64,000 bases of DNA, taken from Euglena gracilis. Its lineage: Eukaryota; Euglenida; Euglenophyceae; Euglenales. A program made the position numbers and the translations under genes. Shown in pieces: positions 57,701-64,000 of the stretch; the stretch's first letter is position 1; each line of letters opens with the position of its first letter. The stretch covers positions 65,860,257-65,924,256 of the forward strand of contig CP154956.1 of assembly GCA_039621445.1 (NCBI GenBank), read 5' to 3'. Below the pieces are notes generated by a model. That model did no database searches. It was not told the origin of the DNA and worked only from the letters and a program-made list of their open reading frames with translations.

Positions 57701-60700
57701 AGCGTCCAATAGTGCTGCACCCCCCAAAACATAGCAATGCGAGCAGATGCACAAGGCGTGACACGTTACGCCTTGTGCATCTGCATTTGTCACGCAACAC
57801 TGCAGAAGCGGAAGCGGACCAATCCGACAGGCTGGGGGCACCGAAGAGCACCTCGCTGGCCTCAGAATCAAACATTGAGTTGGGAAAAGGGGTGCCTGTG
57901 GTGATAGGCCAGGACTAAGAGGCACCTAGTCCAATAGTACGGCAGGGTCCAAATAGTGCTGCACCCCCTGCCGCCGGAGGCGGCAATCCAATAATGCAAT
58001 ACTATTTGGGGGGGTCAAGTCTGGAACTTCCCCCTGGCCCTCCCCCCTGTACAAAACCAAACCCTCACTTAATACCCTGGCCCTCTCGCCTATCTCTCCG
58101 TCTCTGGCAGGACCGGGTGGATTGCCTTCACGACGGCGAAGTACTGCTGGATCATCGGAAGGTCCCAGACGAAATCCCCACCACCCGCCACCGCTTCTCC
58201 GTCGAGGTCCTCCTCCCCCTTGATGGCCGCAGACCACGACGCCTTTGGGGCACCGGCTCTTTCCAGGATGAACTTTGACACCTGCAAAGCGACAGGACCA
58301 GGTTAAGAGAAGGAGTTGGCTGAGGCATGGAGAAGGCCAAAGAGTCGAGGATATTTTTTCAAAGGCTTGGGTTGTTCGGTTCCAGCGTTGGTCAATCTTC
58401 GGGCACAGGAAGAGGCAGAATCTTCTGCTGCCGACGACGCTGACCTACTTCCTTTTCCATATCCCACCGTTCACTGAGACTCTTGGCCGCGATTTCATGT
58501 GCTTCCCTGCATTTGCATTGCTTCCTGGAGGGTTGTCTGGTTTTTATTTAGTAAGTTTGTATTTTTTTCAGTTTTTATTTTTTCCGGTTTGTATTTTTTA
58601 CTGGGACAGTATAATTAAGTTTAAGATTTATTAAATTTAGGGGGGCAAGCCATCAATTTTTTTTAAAAATAGCTCAGTGCATTTGATGAGCCGTCACTGA
58701 ACTGCCACCGCCCAAACCAGAACTGGTCAAAGCAACCCCGCGCCAAGGAGGCACCTTGCGGTCCCACTCCTCGTTCTGGGTGTCCACCAGCAACAGGACC
58801 AGGTCGAACCGGCTCAGCAGCGGCGAGGCCAGCGTCGTGTTGATCGATAGGCTGCTGGTGGCGTCGAACTTGCCCGTCCCCCGCGGGTTCGTGGCGGCGA
58901 CGATGGTGCACCGGGCGGAGGGCCGGATGATGTCCCCATGGGCTACCATTCAGAAATTGGCCTCCATCGGCAGGACAGGCAATTTTGGTGGGAAAGTGTC
59001 CAGACCCATTGAAGAGGACCATGAGCCATCCAGCCCTGCTGGGTACTGAGTTTCGTCACCAGCCCTGCCTTCGCCACGCTGAGTGTCTGCTGCTCCATGG
59101 CCTCGTGGATGGCAGTTCGGTCGTGAGAGGGACCACTCAACTTTCAATATTCCGCCAAGAAAACATGTGTGAAACGAAATGGAGCACATATTGAGTTTGG
59201 GGCTCAGCCAGGGCCGATCAGAAAAGCCTGGTGGGGAGTCGACCCCTCCCCCTACAACGATGGCAGTTCGAGGGAAATATTCCTTTAACGCCAAGGAAAA
59301 ATTTGACCTGAAAGTTGGTGCTCCTGGAAATATGGGAAGGGGTCGTGGGGGGGAGGTCTAACCTCCCCACCATTAGCCATGGTTCATGGGATTCCTGGTC
59401 TGCCCTGTGTTCAGCTGCAGATGAAAGAATGCGAAATTGATGGTGGCAGAAGCTCTCAGATGATAGAATTGACTTCCAGGCTAAAATATGAACCACAAGG
59501 CAGTGTAATCAGGCATTGACCAACCAAGTAACTAACCAAGCGTATACCTCTTGCTTTTCCAAATTATTTTTTATTGGTTTGTGCACTTTTAATGATTGGT
59601 AAAGAACATTAAAAGTACATAAACCAATGAATTTGTAACGGGTATCGCTCTTGCAAAAATTGGAAACAGGGCTCAGATCGCGGAGGGTTGCAGCTAGAAT
59701 AACTTTGCACTTGCTCAAACAGTTCCCAGACACGTCTGGGTGAGCCCCAAACTCATAAATGTTAGGGGGAGAGACATGCCCAAAGCAGGAGTTGGGCTGC
59801 ACCACTTTGTACACAGGGGGAAATGCCGACACTGCAGCCAGAAGTCGAAAGCGACGCAGACCAGTCCCCGCCGTGCTCCGAGATGGAGGAGAACTCGTCG
59901 ATGCAGCAAATGCCGCCGTCCGCCAGCACCAGCGCCCCGGCCTCCAGCACCCAGTCACCGGAGTCCTTCGTGGCCATCACCGTCAGCCCCGCGCTGGTGG
60001 TGCCGATGCCGGGGGCGGGGCACCACCGCTGGGGGGGGGGGGGACGCACCCGGGGCCCAGAAATGCCCCGGCCCGTGGTCAGCACTGCCCGGGCGCTCAG
60101 CTGGGAGGCGTACTTCAGGAACTGGGACTTGGCGGTTCCGGGATCGCCGATGAGCAGCAGCAACCGGTGGCCATCCCCACCCAGAGCGGAGAGGCGTTGG
60201 GTATCACTGGCACGGGGGAGGGAGATGGCCGCCGGGGCAGGTGGCTCTCCCCCCGGATCCGCGTGCCAGCCTTCTCCATCTTCACTCCCCCGATGATGGT
60301 CATGGCCAGGCACAGCTTGACCAGGTACAGGCCGAAGACCTGCAGGGAGCAGAGGAGAGGGGAGGAGTGGCACACCGCCGGGCGGGGTCAGGAGTGAAAC
60401 CACGGGGAAGCACGCCAAATCGAGTTGGTACCGCCCCCCCCCCCAGGGCGTCGAGGGAGGCCACACCTGTGGACAGACGTGCCGGAGAATGGCGTCGCGG
60501 CCCCGCAGCGGGCGGTCGGCGTAGCGCCGCCAGAACTCCTCGAACCGCCCGCGGGTCTCCGGCAGGACGTCGATGCATTCCCGGAACTGGTTGGTGACCC
60601 GCAGCGCGTTGACCCGCAGGACGGGCTCCACGTCGCAGCGGACGCCGGGGAACAGCGGCGCCCATTGGCGCATGGCGATAGCTGGGGGGGAGGAGGATGA

Positions 60701-62671
60701 GGGCCGCAACTGGGACCTCAAGCCGCATTGGAGACAGCCAGAATGATTTGACCTCATTTCCGCCAACCTCGAACTGTGCCAGTGTCTCATGAGCGTCCGA
60801 CACACAAACACCACTGCAAACGCCGTGGAGGCGGCTCCATTGTGGACACGTGCCCTGCATGCGCCAGTCCTGACCACCTTCCCAGCTTTGCTTTGTGGGG
60901 GACACACCTGTCAGCAGGACATCGTCGCCCGCCTTGCAGCTGTCCACCAGGTCCTCCTCCAGCAGGCAGGTGATAGACCTGGGGATCGAGCCCACCCCAA
61001 GCTGGGCGATGTGGTCCGCTGCAGGCCGCGCTCCCCTCCCGCGGGCATGGGCCAACTCTTTATGGGCCGCCCCCAGCTAGAAGCTTCCCGTTCCCCGCTG
61101 TTGTTCCAACCATTCGAATTACAGCCGGCACGTTCCTTCGCTGAGTCCGACAGAAAAAGCCAGCGGGAAATATTTCCCCCCGACACAAACGCTCAGCCTG
61201 GGCTTGGATCCTGATGAGCTGGTAGTCCCATTTGAGGTCCACGCCATCAGGGGTGAACGAGGTCCCTGTGCACTTGGGCAACACCTGCACAGATGACCAG
61301 GCAGCCAGGCCGGTGCACGAAGACAGGCTACGTAACGTCAACTGAGCTGGGGTGATCGGCACAATTCTGCTATTTGCATTCTACAAACCTGACATTCCAT
61401 TGTGGGTTGTTCCCCCAAAGCTCACGCTTCCTTCGCTGGTCCAACTTTTTTTTTGCACCAATGTCCCCAATGCTAGGGGGAAACTGGAAAGCAGGGGGGG
61501 CGGGGGAAGCAACATGGACCCTGGAGTAATGCCACAAAAACACACGAAAACTGCAAATAATCACAAAAAAAGATAATAAGCAAAGCATGCTACTTGCATG
61601 TAAATTTGTTCAGGAGCTCCCCAGAATGTTACACTTTTTGGAGGACTGAGAAAATTCAAATACTCTGGAATTTTGGTCCTAAAAAACTATGCAACTTCAT
61701 TAACACCCAGAAGAAAATTTCAATTTCAATCTCATTGGATTTGGGACAGTTCGGCAGCGAACCTGTGGAATATTTCAGTCCTTGGAGATGCCTACCTGAA
61801 ATTACCTTGTTGTGCCTACCAATAACTTTCTCTGCCAATCAGCATGCTTCTTGGTACCGGCTTTGAGATTCAGCTCTCTGGTGAACATTGGCTGACCTGT
61901 TGCAGTCCCAGCCGTTTACCCAAAAAAAAAAGACAGGAAAATGAAATTTTTTGGACTCAGGGCCAAATAAACTAAAAATTCAGTCCAAAAAAAACTGCAC
62001 AGCAGAAATCAAAAATTAGCCAAAAAAATAGAAAAAATCTAAAAGAAAGTTTTCCAAAAAAAAAAAATTGAAAACCCACAAAAAAAACCCACAAAAAAAA
62101 CCGTGTTTGCACCCCCCAGCTGAAGGCAATTGTTGCAGTAGAAATTGGATCCAGACAACAAAAGCACACACCCATTAACAAACCTGCCCTAATGAAACCA
62201 GACAGCACAGTTGAGCACACCTGGCATCGGGAGGGTCGTGGCACAGCATCCTGTTGCTCGACATCACGCCACATCTCAAAGCGGCCGTTGCACTTATTAC
62301 ACCGGTATCCCTGCCGCACAACAAGAACTTTACGCATCCTTCTCAGGGGCTTCCTCTGGAGAGACTGCAGGTGGGGAACGAGTGCTCAGCTGCTGGATGC
62401 CAGCCAGATCAATGCAACTGATTTCTGTGTTTGGCTGGTGAACCCCCAAAAAGCTGACACGCGTGGTCCAGACTGACTTTGGCCCTCACTCGGGGGGGGG
62501 GGGGGGTTCTGGCGGGGTGAAGGAAACCCTGGGCCCAGTGCGCACCACAGTCCCCGGCACCACGATGAGGCGATGGGTGTCTGCGCTGCGAATGTCCGAC
62601 ACGGTCTTCTTGTGGCTTTCGTCGGTTAGGGGCAGTGTGCTCCATGGGCCAGGATGCTCGGAGCACGTTTG
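54713..62671 (-). CDS. MCM9: MCM9 DNA helicase, 5' partial
   Basis: An MCM-family AAA helicase that works with MCM8 in homologous recombination. Exons: 62535-62671, 62221-62338, 61204-61284, 60908-61016, 60467-60681, about 60245-60339, 60074 to about 60174, 59873-60010, 59042-59122, 58755-58913, about 58106-58281, 56428-56499, 55948-55984, 55044-55273 and 54713-54844. Features: OB fold ([10 protein letters not shown]), zinc finger (CNKC; SRCQ joined to VLPKC), VGSIPRS, EDLVDSC, Walker [11 protein letters not shown], Walker B LCCIDEF-like ICCIDEF, sensor AATNPRG, arginine finger SPLLSRFDL, and the C-terminal [13 protein letters not shown] / [18 protein letters not shown] and [17 protein letters not shown] are MCM9-like. 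GT-AG and nonconventional introns alternate. About the first 90 residues lie off the right edge; the last exon is tentative. Confidence 0.92.
54966..55043. repeat. CA/CG dinucleotide repeat in the last MCM9 intron
   Basis: CACACA and CGCGCG blocks fill much of the 199-nt GT-AG intron 54845-55043. Confidence 0.9.
55274..55947 (-). other. Nonconventional intron (CAG/CTG), MCM9
   Basis: It splits the arginine codon of [15 protein letters not shown]. It starts GCC-CAG-GG and ends CC-CTG-GCCCC, giving five consecutive pairs around +4 CAG / -8 CTG. Confidence 0.7.
57590..58020. repeat. Dispersed words: TCCAAATAGTGCTGCACC family
   Basis: GTCCAAATAGTGTTGCACC (57666), GTCCAATAGTGCTGCACC (57705) and GTCCAAATAGTGCTGCACC (57947) recur, each next to C or G runs, in an MCM9 intron. 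Confidence 0.6.
57744..57783. repeat. Perfect 16-bp hairpin in an MCM9 intron
   Basis: CAGATGCACAAGGCGT and its exact inverse ACGCCTTGTGCATCTG are separated by eight bases (GACACGTT). Confidence 0.9.
60011..60073 (-). other. 63-nt nonconventional mini-intron, MCM9
   Basis: It separates VLTTG from IGTTSAG, which are contiguous in other MCM9 proteins. No GT-AG pair removes it in frame except a 20-nt one that leaves extra residues. Ends: GGC-CGG-GGCAT and GTGCC-CCG-CCCCC, with +4 CGG / -8 CCG and an eight-base stem CGGGGCAT/GTGCCCCG nearby. Confidence 0.65.
61017..61203 (-). other. Nonconventional intron (CAG/CTG), MCM9
   Basis: It starts GCC-CAG-GC and ends GC-CTG-CAGCG. Removing it joins RIQ to [14 protein letters not shown], the same length as in animal MCM9, and keeps the phase set by the next GT-AG intron. 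Confidence 0.7.
62339..62534 (-). other. Nonconventional intron (CAG/CTG), MCM9
   Basis: It starts GCC-CAG-GGT and ends CCC-CTG-AGAAG. Removal joins VVRTG to [16 protein letters not shown] with no gap against animal MCM9. The extended stem is CAGGG/CCCTG. Confidence 0.75.
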
Positions 62672-64000
62672 CTGATGGAAAGAAGGAAGAGTCCCTGAGT
62701 GATAAAATGTAGCCCACCCCCTCATCGTTGCAGCAAGCGTTGACAGTTTTTGATTTGAAGTCACAGGTTTCATTTTGGCGCCTTTTTCAAAACATCATGT
62801 GCATCAACATACACCATTGTCAGAACGTGTGATGCACAGTGTAAAAGGTTGATCGCGTCACAAGCTGTGCCATTTGTAATCCCATCTGTGTTTGCTGAAA
62901 ATGCATGACTTGAAAGGAACGTAATTTTTGGGGAAGCTGCTGCTTAGACGGCCGGGAATGCACTTTTCTTGTTGAGTCACAAAAGTTAGGCAGTTTTGGT
63001 GAAAAAATGCGCATCCGCGCATTTTGGACGCAGAGTGCGCAGGTGCGCATTCCGGATGGCTTGATGTCTATTCCAGACTGGGGGTAAACACCATAAAAAT
63101 GAGCTGTTTGGATTCAACGCAACCCCAGGAACCACCCCCCAGTGTTCTGCTTCAACCACGTATCATGCTGTTTAGAGCTGTTTCACGACGACTGTGGGAC
63201 AGTGCGTGGATGGACACACACAGCACACTCCACACAGCATGCGGAACACAGGCGACACAGGGAAGCCTGGACCTGGACACCTTGTGTTCACCGATGTGTG
63301 CTGATGGCTTCCGGGGGCAGGGCCTGGTGAACCTGGGATGAGCATGGGAAGGAACACCTTGCAGCCATGGAGACACAGCCCTCCCAAGGTCAAAACAATG
63401 GGGGTGTCACTGAGTATCAGGGCCGAAGAATGCGCACCTGCGCATTTTTTGGAAACCCAAAAGAATGCGCAGGTGCGCATTTTTTGGAATGGACACAGGC
63501 TGTGGGAAGGGGGAATGCGCACACGCGCATTGATGTTGAAGGATGCACTGGGTATGGCCAGCTGTTTGCCTGTCTTGAATCCGAACTGTGCACCGCTGTG
63601 ATGTGGTTTAGGGCAGGCAGAACATGGGTGTGTGAGGGGGAGATGAACCAACAGAATCACCCTGGGCAACCATGTCGCTGTACCAGACCACACCCTGAAA
63701 CACCACGCCTGCAGCAGCATGGAAAACCCTGGGCTCGGCGACGGCAGGTGTCAAGGCACGAATTGATGTCCTTCAGTGACAGGGGAACTAACCCCCTGCA
63801 ACGCAAGTGACCGAACAAATCAGAATGCGCACCTGCGCATTCCACTTCACCCGCTGCAGTCCAGTACCCAGCCCAGCCTACGCTCCTCTCATGAACTCGT
63901 GGAGCACGTCACAACGCAGCGCACGTGCAACCGTCCCCCACCTGGGGGGGGGGGGTGATGGGCCGGTTGCTGCCAACGTTGTCCGACCCCACGCCCCAGA
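62672..64000 (-). other. Upstream MCM9 intron, running off the right edge
   Basis: The exon at 62671 has a CATCAG acceptor, and no N-terminal MCM9 coding is visible to its right, so the first exon(s) are outside the window. Most of the stretch is the transposon copy starting at 62943. Confidence 0.6.
62943..64000. mobile_element. Second copy of the TGCGCA-palindrome TIR element, truncated by the window edge
   Basis: It begins CTTAGACGGCCGGGAATGCA like the element at 35830 and follows it for over 1 kb with scattered substitutions and small indels. Its palindromes match in order and spacer, for example ACCTGCGCA, AGGTGCGCA and ACACGCGCA variants near 63429, 63464 and 63513. The long ORF of the first copy is broken here. 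The right end is outside the window. Confidence 0.85.

Noticed and set aside
60011-60073. A 20-nt GT-AG intron within this stretch
   Set aside because: Too short for the spliceosome, and it would leave extra residues in a highly conserved loop.

Overview
The window is nuclear DNA of a eukaryote with very long, repeat-filled introns. Every gene I can support lies on the minus strand. My best reading is a euglenid. In 21 exon joins that I fixed by protein homology, reading frame or comparison of paralogs, intron bases +4 to +6 pair with bases -8 to -6. The CAG/CTG version of that pairing is the published signature of euglenid nonconventional introns. Ordinary GT-AG introns occur in the same genes, which is also typical of euglenids. 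Start codons sit 12-20 nt downstream of a pyrimidine tract plus AG, as expected for acceptors of spliced-leader RNA. Neither the organism nor the transcripts can be confirmed from sequence alone.

Layout, left to right: (1) 1312-4219, the 5' part of a 26S proteasome ATPase gene (RPT4/PSMC6); its AAA core lies off the left edge. (2) 6689-20588 and 21926-41616, two tandem paralogs (called PCE-1 and PCE-2 here) of a secreted PC-esterase/TBL-type O-acyltransferase-like protein. They share an exon order, and several exons have identical lengths. (3) 43115 to about 53900, a gene resembling the EF1A/eRF3/HBS1/Ski7 translational GTPases whose P-loop and DxPG-type motifs are lost. (4) 54713-62671, MCM9, with its 5' end off the right edge.

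Introns hold most of the DNA: kilobase microsatellites (ATAC, CTAC, GTGC, GT, GGCA, CACACT), G/C homopolymers, nested DNA transposons and dispersed G-rich families. A 3.35 kb element with terminal inverted repeats and 5-bp target duplications carries about a dozen TGCGCA-NN-TGCGCA palindromes and sits inside a hAT-like transposase remnant. A second copy begins at 62943.

The most notable observation is an intron of 127 nt in PCE-1 that is absent from PCE-2. It is flanked by an 8-bp duplication and has inverted terminal repeats resembling those of a 932-bp element elsewhere in the window (44015-44946, also with an 8-bp duplication). Removing 3 nt of one duplicate, the element, and 5 nt of the other restores the PCE-2 sequence exactly. 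This 3+5=8 arithmetic would explain why nonconventional introns carry their pairing bases at +4 and -6: those bases would be the transposon ends.
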